DNA from: CAMLFJ01 sp035524955
Lineage (GTDB): Bacteria > Methylomirabilota > Methylomirabilia > Rokubacteriales > CSP1-6
Assembly: GCA_035524955.1 (NCBI GenBank)
Contig: DATLFG010000064.1
Span: forward strand, 1 to 64,000
Reading direction: 5' to 3'
DNA: 64,000 nucleotides
Below, one piece after another: positions 44,129 through 52,627 of this stretch (positions are counted from its first letter, which is position 1; each line of letters begins with the position of its first letter). The translations under genes were made by a program, and so were the position numbers. Below the pieces are notes generated by a model. That model worked only from the letters and a program-made list of their open reading frames with translations, ran no database searches and was not told where the DNA came from.

Positions 44129-44365
44129 ATGGGCACGCCCATAGCGGAGCAGGGCATCTCGCTGGAGACGGTGATGAAGCGCGGGGCACTGGTGTGCGTC
44201 GTCGCGGCGGGCGGTGTCGCGGTGGGACTGGCCGTCTGGGCCCTGCGCCGCTGGCAGGACGAGCGCCAGCATCAGGCCTGGCGCGCGTCGGTCAGTGCGG
44301 ATCCCTATCGGCGCGACCGCAACGCCTACCCGGTCGGCGCCCCGCTCGGGTACGCGCGCCGGTAG
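44129..44365 (+). CDS. Small membrane protein of unknown function
   Basis: A 78-residue protein: short N-terminus, one transmembrane helix (about 19-38, GALVCVVAAGGVAVGLAVWA), then a basic, Tyr-containing cytoplasmic tail (RRWQDERQHQ, SADPYRRDRNAYPVG). AGGAGGAA stands 8 nt before the ATG, a strong ribosome-binding site, so I believe it is expressed. It lies upstream of the kinase-STAS gene on the same strand. Family not recognised. Confidence 0.6.
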   Translation: MGTPIAEQGISLETVMKRGALVCVVAAGGVAVGLAVWALRRWQDERQHQAWRASVSADPYRRDRNAYPVGAPLGYARR

Positions 44366-44481
44366 CGCTCCTCCAGCTTCGCCCGTCGTTCCCCCCCAGC
44401 CCCCACGCGGGCCCCCAGCGCCCACGCGGGATGGGCGCCGCTGCGCTGCTATACTGAATCGCGCGATGTGGGGACCAGAGC

Positions 44482-45312
44482 GTGACCCGGGCAGAGCGTG
44501 ACCCCGCGGCGCCCGGCCGCTTCACGATGTCGAGCGAGGCCCCCCAGCTCGCGCGGCTGCGTGAGTGGCTGCGCGAGGAGCTGGCCGGCCTCGGCGTGGA
44601 GCGCAAGACCCTGGCGGCCCTCGTGCTGGCGGTGGGCGAGCTGTGCGCCAACTCCATCGAGCACGCTTACGAGGGCCGGGGTGGGCAGCCCATCCACGTC
44701 TCGATCCTGGGCCTCGAGGACCGGCTGGTCCTCGAAGTGGAGGACTTCGGACGGGCCTTCGACGCCGGCCGCTACGTCGAGCCAGATCTCGACGCGCTCC
44801 CGGACCACGGGCTGGGCGTTCACCTGGTCCACCGTATCGCCGATTCGGTCTCGGTGGATGTGCGCCGGGAGCGGGGGACCCGGTGGACCCTCGTCAAGTT
44901 CCGGCCGGGTCATGGCCCGGCCGATCGCTCGATCGTGGAGAGCGGCGCCACGCCGCCGGCTCGATCAGGAGAGGCCATGGACATTGACGTAGCTCGCTCG
45001 GCCGCGATCACGGTGGTCGTTCCCCGGGGCGACCTCGACATGGCGGCCGCGGATCAGATGAAGCAGGCCCTGACCGGCCTCGTCAACGAGGGGTCGGTCA
45101 AGCTGCTGGTGGATCTCGAGCAGGTCGGCTACATCGACAGCTCGGGCATGGGCGCCCTGGTCGCGACGCTCAAGCACGCCCGCGCCGCGGGCGGCGATCT
45201 GCGCCTCTGCGCGCTGCAGGATGACGTGCGGGCGATCTTCGAGATGACCCGGCTCAACAAGGCCGTCACGATCCACGGCACCCGGGGCGAGGCGCTGGCC
45301 GCGTGGGTCTGA
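44482..45312 (+). CDS. Fused RsbW-like serine kinase and STAS anti-sigma antagonist
   Basis: A 276-residue protein of two partner-switching modules usually encoded separately. Residues about 15-145 are an HATPase of the RsbW/SpoIIAB type (LALVLAVGELCANSIEHAYE as N-box, LEVEDFGRAFD, LPDHGLGVHLVHRIADSV). After a 20-residue linker, residues about 166-276 are a STAS domain (VVVPRGDLDMAAADQMKQAL, and the phosphorylatable Ser region YIDSSGMGALVATL). There is no stop between them, but an ATG at 44977 with its own AGGAG could also yield free STAS protein. A TATACT box at 44450-44455 may be part of the promoter. The GH114/Pel genes follow with an overlap, so this looks like the regulatory head of the Pel operon. 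Frame fusion by a lost stop cannot be excluded. Confidence 0.85.
   Translation: MTRAERDPAAPGRFTMSSEAPQLARLREWLREELAGLGVERKTLAALVLAVGELCANSIEHAYEGRGGQPIHVSILGLEDRLVLEVEDFGRAFDAGRYVEPDLDALPDHGLGVHLVHRIADSVSVDVRRERGTRWTLVKFRPGHGPADRSIVESGATPPARSGEAMDIDVARSAAITVVVPRGDLDMAAADQMKQALTGLVNEGSVKLLVDLEQVGYIDSSGMGALVATLKHARAAGGDLRLCALQDDVRAIFEMTRLNKAVTIHGTRGEALAAWV
44967..44979 (+). promoter_or_regulatory. Internal ribosome-binding site and in-frame start for the STAS domain
   Basis: AGGAGAGG followed 2 nt later by ATG at 44977, in frame inside the kinase-STAS gene. Initiation here would give a free 111-residue STAS protein beginning MDIDVARSAAITVVVPRGDL, the usual start for anti-sigma antagonists. Confidence 0.55.
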
Positions 45313-46172
45313 CGCGGCGCCTGCTCGCCGCCGCCCTCGCGCTGGGGCTCGGCGGAGCGTCGGCACCGGCCGCCTCTCCGGCTCGTCCCCTGGCGGGCGT
45401 GCGCACCTGGGTTGTCTATTACGCCGCGTCCCCCGAGGCGGCCGCGGACCTCGCCCGCTTCGACGTGGTCGTGCTCGATCCCCACGGTCACCCGCCGTTT
45501 CCCCTGGTCAAGCGGCACGGCTCGCTCCTGCTGACCTACGTGAGCCTGGGCGAGGTGCACACGAGCCATCCCGCCTACGCGGCCATCGCCGCCGAGCCGT
45601 GGGTGCTGTCCGCCAACCCGAACTGGCCCGACGCGCGCCGCCTCGACGTGCGCGCGTCCACCTACGAGCGCTGGCTGCTCGACCGGGTGGTGCCGGCTGC
45701 GCTGGCCGGCCCGGTCAATGGGCTCTTCCTCGACACCGCCGACACCGCGCTCGACCTCGAGCGGAGGGAGCCGCGCCGCTTCGAGGGCACGGCCCACGCC
45801 CTCGAGCGTGTGCTCGTGGAGATGAAGCGCCGGAACCCGCGCACGCTGCTGATGATCAACGGCGGTCTCCCGATCGTGGAGCGGCTGGCGACGGTGCTGG
45901 ACGCGGTCGCACTCGAGTCGATCTGGACCGACTACGACTTCAAGTCCAAGGCCTACCGGATCCGGGCGGACGACGAGGCGGAGTCCCGGGCGCTCCTCCT
46001 GGACCGGGTGGTCGCGCTGGGCCTGCCGGTGTTCACGCTCGAGTACACGGCGGCCGACCACGGCGCGCCCTGGCCGGCCGAGCTGATCCGCCGCGCGCGG
46101 GCCCGGGGATTCATCCCGTACGTGTCCATGATCGAGCTCGATCAGGTCTCGACGCACACCCTCGCTCCATGA
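45303..46172 (+). CDS. GH114-like endo-alpha-1,4-polygalactosaminidase (PelA hydrolase part)
   Basis: A 289-residue exported TIM-barrel protein: signal peptide (about 1-27, LLAAALALGLGGASAPAAS), then WVVYYAASPEAAADLARFD, LTYVSLGEV, NGLFLDTADTALDLE, LLMINGGLP, LESIWTDYD and IPYVSMIELDQ, the sequence of short motifs seen in GH114 hydrolases. Acid residues in FLDT and ESI are candidate catalytic groups. In Pseudomonas PelA this domain is the N-terminal part of one protein that also carries the deacetylase; here it is a separate gene immediately before the deacetylase gene. GTG start at 45303 overlaps the STAS end by 10 nt. It probably trims Pel polymer in the periplasm. Confidence 0.85.
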   Translation: MGLTRRLLAAALALGLGGASAPAASPARPLAGVRTWVVYYAASPEAAADLARFDVVVLDPHGHPPFPLVKRHGSLLLTYVSLGEVHTSHPAYAAIAAEPWVLSANPNWPDARRLDVRASTYERWLLDRVVPAALAGPVNGLFLDTADTALDLERREPRRFEGTAHALERVLVEMKRRNPRTLLMINGGLPIVERLATVLDAVALESIWTDYDFKSKAYRIRADDEAESRALLLDRVVALGLPVFTLEYTAADHGAPWPAELIRRARARGFIPYVSMIELDQVSTHTLAP

Positions 46173-46179
46173 CCGGCCC

Positions 46180-48312
46180 ATGATCAGAAAGCTCTCGCGG
46201 CGCGCCCTGCTCGGGCGCTCGGCGGCCGCGGCGGGCGCGCTGGCGCTGCGGGGGGCCGGCGTGTGGGCGCCCGTGGCGGAGGCCGCTCCCGCCCCGATGG
46301 CGCCGGCCACGGGCAACCTGCCGCGGTACGTACTGGCCCTCTACAAGTCCGCCGAGGTCTACAACGACGTGGACGGCCGGCGACCCAAGACCGCCACCTT
46401 CAACGAGGTCCACAGCTGGGCCCAGATGCCGCTCAACTGGCTCGGGCTCATGGTCGAGTATCACGATGTCGACCGGGGCCTGCCCGATGAGCGGACCATG
46501 TCCCGCTACCGTGGGGTGGTCACGTGGTTCCAGACCGAGGAGATGACGGCGCCCCTCGACTACGTGCGCTGGCTGGGCGCGCAGGTCCGGGCCGGGCGTC
46601 GGGTGGTGATCCTCGACAACCTGGGCGCGCTCCGTGACCGCAAGAGCCTGCGAACCCTCGATCTCGCGGTGGTCAATCAGGCTCTCGCGCCGAGCGGGCT
46701 CGAGTTCCTGGGCAACTGGACGGGCAACCAGCAGGTCATCGAGGTGCGCCACAAGGATCCCAAGATGGTGGAGTTCGAGCGGCCGCTCCCGCCCGGGTTG
46801 CCGTACTACCAGCAGGTGGTCTCGCGCCGGCCCGATTCGCGCGCGCACCTCGTGCTGGCCCGTCGCGACCTGCCGGACTCCGAGAGCCACATGGTGGTGA
46901 CCGGCCCGTGGGGCGGGTTCGCAGCCGCGGAGTATACCCGCTTCCAGTTCCCGGGTGCGGCGGGCGCGCAGTGGTGGATCGACCCCTTCGCGTTCTTCCG
47001 CGAGGCGCTCGGGGTGGGGGACTGGCCGCGGCCCGACACCACGACCCAGTGCGGGCGGCGCATCTTCTACTCCCACATCGACGGGGACGGCCTGCGCAAT
47101 CGCTCGGAGGTTCGCAAGGGCGCCTCGAGCGGCCAGATCGTTCTCGACGAGATCCTCTCGCGGTACCGTCTACCCACCAGCGTGTCGGTGGTGGTGGCCG
47201 AGGTGGAGCCGTCGCTTCTCGGCTCGCCCGAGTTCCACGAGCTCGCCCGCGCCATCTACCGGCTGCCGACCGTGGAGGCGGGCAGCCACTCCTACACGCA
47301 TCCGCTGGACTGGGAGAAGCAGACCCGGAGCTTCACGCCGGCCTCCATCCCCTACTCGGTGGAGACCGAGACCGCGGGCTCCATCCGCTACATCGAGGAG
47401 CGGCTCCTGCCGGCGGGCAAGCGGGTCCGCCTCTTCCAGTGGTCCGGGTCCACGCGGGTGAGCGAGGAGGCGATCGCCATCCTCGCGCGGCTGGGGGTCC
47501 CGAACATCAACGGCGGCGACACCATGCGCGACCGGGAGTGGCCGAGCTACACGCGGGTCGCGCCGCTGATGCGCCAGGTGGGCCGGCACTGGCAGACGTA
47601 CACCTCGGCCTCCAACGAGAACCTCTACACCAACCTGTGGACGGGGCCCTTCTACGGCTTTCGCCACGTGGTCGAGACGTTCGAGAACACCGAGAAGCCG
47701 CGGCGCGTCGCGCCGGTCAACGTCTACTATCACTTCTACTCGGCCGAGCGCGTGGCCGCGCTGGCCTCGCTACGCTACGTGCACGACTGGGTCGCGCGGC
47801 AGCCTCTCGCGCGGCTCTTCACCAGTGAGTACCTCGCCATCGTGGAGGGCTTCCGGACCGCCCGCATCGCCCGCGCCGCGCCCGGCTGGCGCGTCTGGGA
47901 CCACGGCGCCCTGCGCACGGTGCGCTTCGACGACACACGGGCGCCGGTGGATCTCGCGCGCTCGCGCGGCGTGCTCGGGTTCGTCCACCACCAGGGCGCG
48001 CTCTACGTGCACCTGGCCGGGCCCGAGCCCGCGCTGATCGTGCTCGGCGGCCGGCCACCCCGGACGCCGTACCTGGTGCAGGCGAGCCACCGGGTCACCG
48101 CCTGGAGCCGCGAGGCCGGGCGCGTCGCGGTGTCGCTCTCCGGCGTCGGCCCGAAGCTGGTCGAGCTGGCCGGCCTGCCTGCGGATCGCGACATGCCGGT
48201 GGAGATCCGCGAGGGCTCCGGGGCGCGGCGCGAGCAGGCACGGAGCGGGCCCGACGGCCACCTCACGGTCCGCGCCGGGGAGGCCACGGACGTGGAGATG
48301 CGGCTCGGGTGA
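46180..48312 (+). CDS. pelA: Pel polysaccharide deacetylase (PelA without its hydrolase domain)
   Basis: A 710-residue exported protein. The N-terminus MIRKLSRRALLGRSAAAAG is a twin-arginine-like signal. Residues about 45-290 resemble the reductase-like domain of PelA (FNEVHSWAQMPLNWLGLMVE, PLDYVRWLGAQVRAGRRVVI). The deacetylase domain follows with the metal-ligand motifs HIDGDG (Asp301) and GSHSYTHP (His370, His374), which correspond to the Asp-His-His triad of PelA. The C-terminal ~150 residues are a beta-rich domain. PelA partly deacetylates the GalNAc-rich Pel polymer during export. Together with the separate GH114 gene the total length (about 1000 residues) matches one PelA. Starts 7 nt after the GH114 stop. 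Confidence 0.88.
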   Translation: MIRKLSRRALLGRSAAAAGALALRGAGVWAPVAEAAPAPMAPATGNLPRYVLALYKSAEVYNDVDGRRPKTATFNEVHSWAQMPLNWLGLMVEYHDVDRGLPDERTMSRYRGVVTWFQTEEMTAPLDYVRWLGAQVRAGRRVVILDNLGALRDRKSLRTLDLAVVNQALAPSGLEFLGNWTGNQQVIEVRHKDPKMVEFERPLPPGLPYYQQVVSRRPDSRAHLVLARRDLPDSESHMVVTGPWGGFAAAEYTRFQFPGAAGAQWWIDPFAFFREALGVGDWPRPDTTTQCGRRIFYSHIDGDGLRNRSEVRKGASSGQIVLDEILSRYRLPTSVSVVVAEVEPSLLGSPEFHELARAIYRLPTVEAGSHSYTHPLDWEKQTRSFTPASIPYSVETETAGSIRYIEERLLPAGKRVRLFQWSGSTRVSEEAIAILARLGVPNINGGDTMRDREWPSYTRVAPLMRQVGRHWQTYTSASNENLYTNLWTGPFYGFRHVVETFENTEKPRRVAPVNVYYHFYSAERVAALASLRYVHDWVARQPLARLFTSEYLAIVEGFRTARIARAAPGWRVWDHGALRTVRFDDTRAPVDLARSRGVLGFVHHQGALYVHLAGPEPALIVLGGRPPRTPYLVQASHRVTAWSREAGRVAVSLSGVGPKLVELAGLPADRDMPVEIREGSGARREQARSGPDGHLTVRAGEATDVEMRLG

Positions 48313-50531
48313 AGATCGAGCGCTGGAAGCTCGGGCTGGGCGTGCTGCTCGCCCTCGCACTGCTCGCGCTCTCGGTGCCGTGGGGCGCCGACCTGGGCTG
48401 GGCCTATCTGGCCGACCGGCAGTACGAGCTGGCGCGCGAGATGTTCACCGAGGCGCTGCGCGGCGAGCCCACCGACGCCAATCTCTGGCTGGGACTGGCC
48501 GCGACCTACGAGGCGCTCGGCGATCCCGACCGGCAGGTCGCGACGCTCGAGGACGCAGCGCGCCGCCTGCCGCGCCGGCGCGACCTGCTGGTGAATCTGG
48601 CCGACGCCTACCAGGCCAACCGGGACCCCGCCGCGGCCGCGGCGGTGATCGAGCGGCTCACCGCGACCCCGGGCCCGGACGACGCGCCGCTGCTCGAGCG
48701 CCTGCTCACCGCGTACCTGTGGAAGGGCGATTACGAGCGTCAGCTCGCGGTGCTGCGCAAGCTGCTCGCGCTCAGCCCGACCGATCCGGCGGTCGTGCTG
48801 GAGCTGGCCACCGTCGCGCGGAGCCTGAACCGGCAGGACGAGGCGGTGACGGTGCTGGAAGCCTACGTCCGGCGGCGGCCCGGTGACCCGGAGGGCCGGC
48901 GCTGGCTCGCCCAGATTTACGACTCACTCGGGCAGGGGGATCGCGCGATCGAGCACTGGAAGGTCCTGGCACGCGTCGCGCCGGACGATGTCGAAGCCCG
49001 CGACCGCCTGCTCCCGGCGCCCGGCGGCGCGCCGCGCGTGGAAGAGATCGCCCTGCTCGAGCGCCAGCGCGCGGCGGATCCGCGCGACGAAGCGGCACGC
49101 CGCCGCCTGGTGGACCTCTACCGCGCGGCCGGCGACGGCCCCCGCGCGATCCGCGCGCAGCAGGAGCTGGCCGCGCTGCGCCCCCGCGATCACGACGCGC
49201 TCGCCCGGCTGGGCCGCCTGCTCGTCGAGCAGGATCGCGGGCCCGAGGCGATCGTCGCGTACGAGCGGGCGGTCGAGATCGCGCCCGAGCGGCTCGACAC
49301 CGCGCTGGCCCTGGCCCAGCTCTACGAGTGGGGGGACGAGCCGCGCCGCGCGCTGGCCTTGCTCGACCGCGTCGCGAGGGCGCGCCCCGCGGATCGCGCG
49401 CTACAGGAGCGGGTGGCCGCGCTCGCCCAGGGAAGCGACGACCTCCGGGCCACGCTGGCGGCGCTGGACCGGCTCGCCGCGCTCGCCCCGCTGGACGGGC
49501 GCCACGCCCGGCAGGCGGTGGACGCGCTGGTCGCCGCGAACCGCCTGCCCGAGGCGATCGCGCGTCAGCGCCGGATCGCCGAGCAGCACCCGGGGGCGCC
49601 TGGCCCCGCGCTGAGGCTCGCGCAGCTCCACGAGTGGAACAATCAGGAGCGCGAGGCCATCGCGGTGTACGAAGGGCTCGACCGCGCGGGCGCGCTGCCC
49701 GGGTCCTCGCTCGGCCGGCTCGCCGAGCTCTATCGATTCCAGGATCGCCCCGCGGATTTCCTGCGGGTGGCCGACCGACTCCTCGCGCGCCGGCCGGACG
49801 ACTGGGCGCTCCGCGACGCGGCCGCCCAGACCGCCGAGGGGCTCGGGCGGCCCGGGGACGCGGTGCGCCTGCTAGAGCCCGTGGTGGAGCGGCGACCCCT
49901 CGACGAGGCCTTCGTGCTCCGCTACCTGGCGCTCACCGCGCAGGCCGGGCGCGCGGACGACGGGCTCCGCGTGCACCGGCGCTTCGCGGCCGGGGCGGGC
50001 GCGGCCTACCGGGCGAAGGCGGGGCGGATCCTGATGGATCTCGGCAAGTATCCGGACGCGGTCGCGGAGTACGAGGCGGTGCTCGCGGCGGCCCCGGGCG
50101 CCGGCGACGACGCGGTGGCCGCGCGCCTGGCCCTGGCTCAGCTCCACGACTGGACGGGCGCGGCCCAGCCCGCGCTCCGGCAGTGGGAGAGTCTCATGCG
50201 CGCCCGCCCGGGCGATCCGCGGGTGCTCCGCGAGGTGGGCCGGCGCAGCCTCGCGCTGTCGCGCCACGACGTGGCCCTGCGCGCCTACCGCTCGCTGCTC
50301 GCGGTCGAGCCCGACGACGCGGAGGCGCTCAAGCGGGCCGGGCAGCTCATGGCCTGGAGCCAGGACGCGCGCGGGGCGCGGGTCGCGCTCGAGCGCTTCA
50401 ACCGCGTGAAGGGTGGGGACTACGAAGTCCACTACCTCCTGGGCGAGCTCTACTCCGCCGATCGGGACGAGGAGCGCGCGCGCCTCGAGTACGAGCGCGC
50501 GCTCCGGCTCCTGCCCGCTCGCCCCCGCTGA
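48309..50531 (+). CDS. PelB-like TPR scaffold, inner-membrane anchored
   Basis: A 740-residue protein with one N-terminal transmembrane helix (about 8-28) and then TPR repeats over almost its whole length (for example YLADRQYELAREMFTEALRG, LDLYRAAGDGPRAIRAQQEL region, YERAVEIAPERLDTALALAQ, LLGELYSADRDEERARLEYE). PelB of Pseudomonas has the same order: inner-membrane helix, many TPRs, then a C-terminal outer-membrane barrel; here the barrel is in the next gene. The TPR part binds PelA and guides the polymer through the periplasm. GTG start overlaps pelA by 4 nt. Confidence 0.82.
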   Translation: MKIERWKLGLGVLLALALLALSVPWGADLGWAYLADRQYELAREMFTEALRGEPTDANLWLGLAATYEALGDPDRQVATLEDAARRLPRRRDLLVNLADAYQANRDPAAAAAVIERLTATPGPDDAPLLERLLTAYLWKGDYERQLAVLRKLLALSPTDPAVVLELATVARSLNRQDEAVTVLEAYVRRRPGDPEGRRWLAQIYDSLGQGDRAIEHWKVLARVAPDDVEARDRLLPAPGGAPRVEEIALLERQRAADPRDEAARRRLVDLYRAAGDGPRAIRAQQELAALRPRDHDALARLGRLLVEQDRGPEAIVAYERAVEIAPERLDTALALAQLYEWGDEPRRALALLDRVARARPADRALQERVAALAQGSDDLRATLAALDRLAALAPLDGRHARQAVDALVAANRLPEAIARQRRIAEQHPGAPGPALRLAQLHEWNNQEREAIAVYEGLDRAGALPGSSLGRLAELYRFQDRPADFLRVADRLLARRPDDWALRDAAAQTAEGLGRPGDAVRLLEPVVERRPLDEAFVLRYLALTAQAGRADDGLRVHRRFAAGAGAAYRAKAGRILMDLGKYPDAVAEYEAVLAAAPGAGDDAVAARLALAQLHDWTGAAQPALRQWESLMRARPGDPRVLREVGRRSLALSRHDVALRAYRSLLAVEPDDAEALKRAGQLMAWSQDARGARVALERFNRVKGGDYEVHYLLGELYSADRDEERARLEYERALRLLPARPR

Positions 50532-50578
50532 CCGCCTCCTCCCTTGAACGCGGCGGACGTCGCCACCATACTCGCTCG

Positions 50579-52051
50579 ATGACCCGGCTTCGCCGCGCCC
50601 GCGGGATCGGATTCCTCCTGGGAGTGTGCCTGGGCTCGAGCCTGGCCAGCCCGCTCATGCCGGCGCGCGCGCAGACGCCGCCCGACGCTTCCGAGGCGCC
50701 CGAGGTCGCGGACCCGCTCGAGGCGGAGATGGTGCGGGCGCGCATCCTGGCCCGGCTCGGCCTGTTCGCGGAGGCGCTCGCGGCCTACCGCGCGCTGCTC
50801 GAGCGCCACCGGGACCACCGCGCACTCCGTGAAGACTACGCGGAGGTGCTCGTGGACGCGGGGCAGCTCGAGCAGGCGGCCCCCGTGGTGGATCGGTACC
50901 TGGCCGATGATCCCACGTCGGCGCGGTTGCGCCGGCTGCGGGCCCGGATCGACATGGCCCGGGGCGCGCCCGCCGAGGCGGGCCGCCGGCTCGAGGCGCT
51001 CGCGCGCGAGCAGCCGGAGGACGCCGGGATCGCCGCGGATCTGGCCGCGGCCGAGCTCGGCGCGGGCCGGTGGAGCCGGGCGTTCGACCTCTACGCGCGG
51101 CTGCTCGACGCGGATCCGGAGAACCGTGAGGCCCTGGCCGCCCACCGCGAGATCCTCCTGGGCCACGCTCCGCGCGTCGAGCTGATGCATTCCACGCTGC
51201 TCCAGGCCGCGGCCACGCATCACGTGGAGGAGGCGGCGTGGCGCGGCTGGCTGGCCGACCGCTGGTGGCTGCGGGTGGGTGGCCGCCACGGCAGCTACAT
51301 CCAGGATCGTGTGGTGGGCCGGTCCGCGTTCAGCGAGGAGGTGTGGACCGCGCTCGCCACGGTCGGGTTCCAGCCTACGCGCGCGATCACGCTCTGGGCC
51401 GGGCTCGAGGAGTCGCGGCGTCGCGAGGACATCTACCGCACCACCGCGCGGCTCGGCGGGGCCTGGGACGACGCGAAGGCCACCGGCGTGACGCTGGACG
51501 TGGCCATCCGCGAGCTGCTCACCAATCCGGTGGCCGCGCTGCCGCGGAACGGCACGACCGACCGGGTGACGGTGGACGTGGCGCGCCGCGTCCTGGTCCC
51601 GGTGGTGCTGGGCGCGCACTACGCCTTCCGGCACTACCGCGTCTCCGGGGAGGATCTGGGGGACCGCTGGGAGGCGGCGGGGCGGGCGGAGCTCGAGCTC
51701 GTGCGCAGCCGCGTGCAGGTCACGCTGATCCCGCAGGTATTTTTTTCCCGGTACACCGCGACCGCGGGCGGCGCCCTGCGCGAGGCCGTCTCGTTCCTCA
51801 AGCGCGAAGACGTGCTGGGCATCGGGAGCGTGGTGGGCTGGGACGTCACGCCCACGCTGCGCCTGCAGGCCGGCGCGGTGGGGCGGCGCGACCTGTTTCG
51901 CGCGCTCACCTCGTGGGAGGTCAACGGGGAAGGGCGGTGGCGAATTCGCCCCTGGCTGGAGGGACGCGTGCTCTATACTCGCAACACCGAGTCCACCGGG
52001 GTGGGCGGCCAGGAGGAATTCTTCCTGGGCCGCCTCGACATCCTGTACTGA
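50579..52051 (+). CDS. pelB: PelB-like outer-membrane beta-barrel porin with TPR lead-in
   Basis: A 490-residue protein with its own signal peptide (about 1-30, GIGFLLGVCLGSSLASPLMP), three to four TPR-like repeats (about 45-190) and a C-terminal region of alternating beta strands (about 205-490; WWLRVGGRHGSYIQDRVVG, VLGAHYAFRHYRVSGEDLG) ending in ...LGRLDILY, a terminal aromatic residue as in barrel proteins. This matches the C-terminal half of PelB, the outer-membrane exit for Pel. The two PelB-like genes total 1230 residues, close to PelB of Pseudomonas. A 47-bp gap separates them, unlike the overlaps elsewhere in the operon. Confidence 0.82.
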   Translation: MTRLRRARGIGFLLGVCLGSSLASPLMPARAQTPPDASEAPEVADPLEAEMVRARILARLGLFAEALAAYRALLERHRDHRALREDYAEVLVDAGQLEQAAPVVDRYLADDPTSARLRRLRARIDMARGAPAEAGRRLEALAREQPEDAGIAADLAAAELGAGRWSRAFDLYARLLDADPENREALAAHREILLGHAPRVELMHSTLLQAAATHHVEEAAWRGWLADRWWLRVGGRHGSYIQDRVVGRSAFSEEVWTALATVGFQPTRAITLWAGLEESRRREDIYRTTARLGGAWDDAKATGVTLDVAIRELLTNPVAALPRNGTTDRVTVDVARRVLVPVVLGAHYAFRHYRVSGEDLGDRWEAAGRAELELVRSRVQVTLIPQVFFSRYTATAGGALREAVSFLKREDVLGIGSVVGWDVTPTLRLQAGAVGRRDLFRALTSWEVNGEGRWRIRPWLEGRVLYTRNTESTGVGGQEEFFLGRLDILY

Positions 52052-52620
52052 TGAGACCGATATCGCGGAACATCCTGCTGCTGGCGGTCGCGGCGCTGAT
52101 CGCGTCCGGCTGCGCGAGCGCGGTGCAGGAGTGGGTGAAGCCCGGCGCCGGCCGCGTCGACCGCGTCGCGGTGCTGCCCTTCGAGAACCAGACCACCGCG
52201 CTGCGCGCCGGCCAGTCCGCCGCCGATCTCCTCGTCACCGAGCTGCTCGCCACCGGCGCGGTCGCGGTGATGGACCCGAGCGAGGCTGCCGATCTCCTCC
52301 GCCGCGAGAACCTGGATCCGGCCGACGCGGGCCGCCTGCCGTCCGCGCAGCGGATCGGCCGGCTCCTGCAGGTGAGCCACGTGCTGCAGGGCTCGGTGAC
52401 CGAGTACCGCTACAAGCCCGGTCTGTCCGAGACGCCCGCGGTCGGCGTCACCGCGCGGCTCGTGGAGGTGACCTCCGGCGACGTGGTGTGGAGCGCGAGC
52501 CACGCCCGCCTCGGCTCCTCGTGGATCCGCGAGGACGGGCTCGCGCGCGTGGCGCAGCAGGTGGCCCGGGACATGGCCGCCCATCTGACGGGCGCCCTGG
52601 GCGACGCGCGGGCGCGGTAA
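52051..52620 (+). CDS. pelC: Pel export lipoprotein PelC
   Basis: A 189-residue lipoprotein: signal with lipobox IASGCAS (Cys about residue 21), then a CsgG/GNA1162-like alpha/beta domain (VDRVAVLPFENQTTALRAGQ, SHVLQGSVTEYRY, VGVTARLVEVTSGDVVWSAS). PelC forms a dodecameric ring under the PelB barrel and funnels the polymer by charge. ATG overlaps the pelB stop by one base. Size and order fit PelC well. Confidence 0.85.
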   Translation: MRPISRNILLLAVAALIASGCASAVQEWVKPGAGRVDRVAVLPFENQTTALRAGQSAADLLVTELLATGAVAVMDPSEAADLLRRENLDPADAGRLPSAQRIGRLLQVSHVLQGSVTEYRYKPGLSETPAVGVTARLVEVTSGDVVWSASHARLGSSWIREDGLARVAQQVARDMAAHLTGALGDARAR

Positions 52621-52627
52621 GCGCCGG

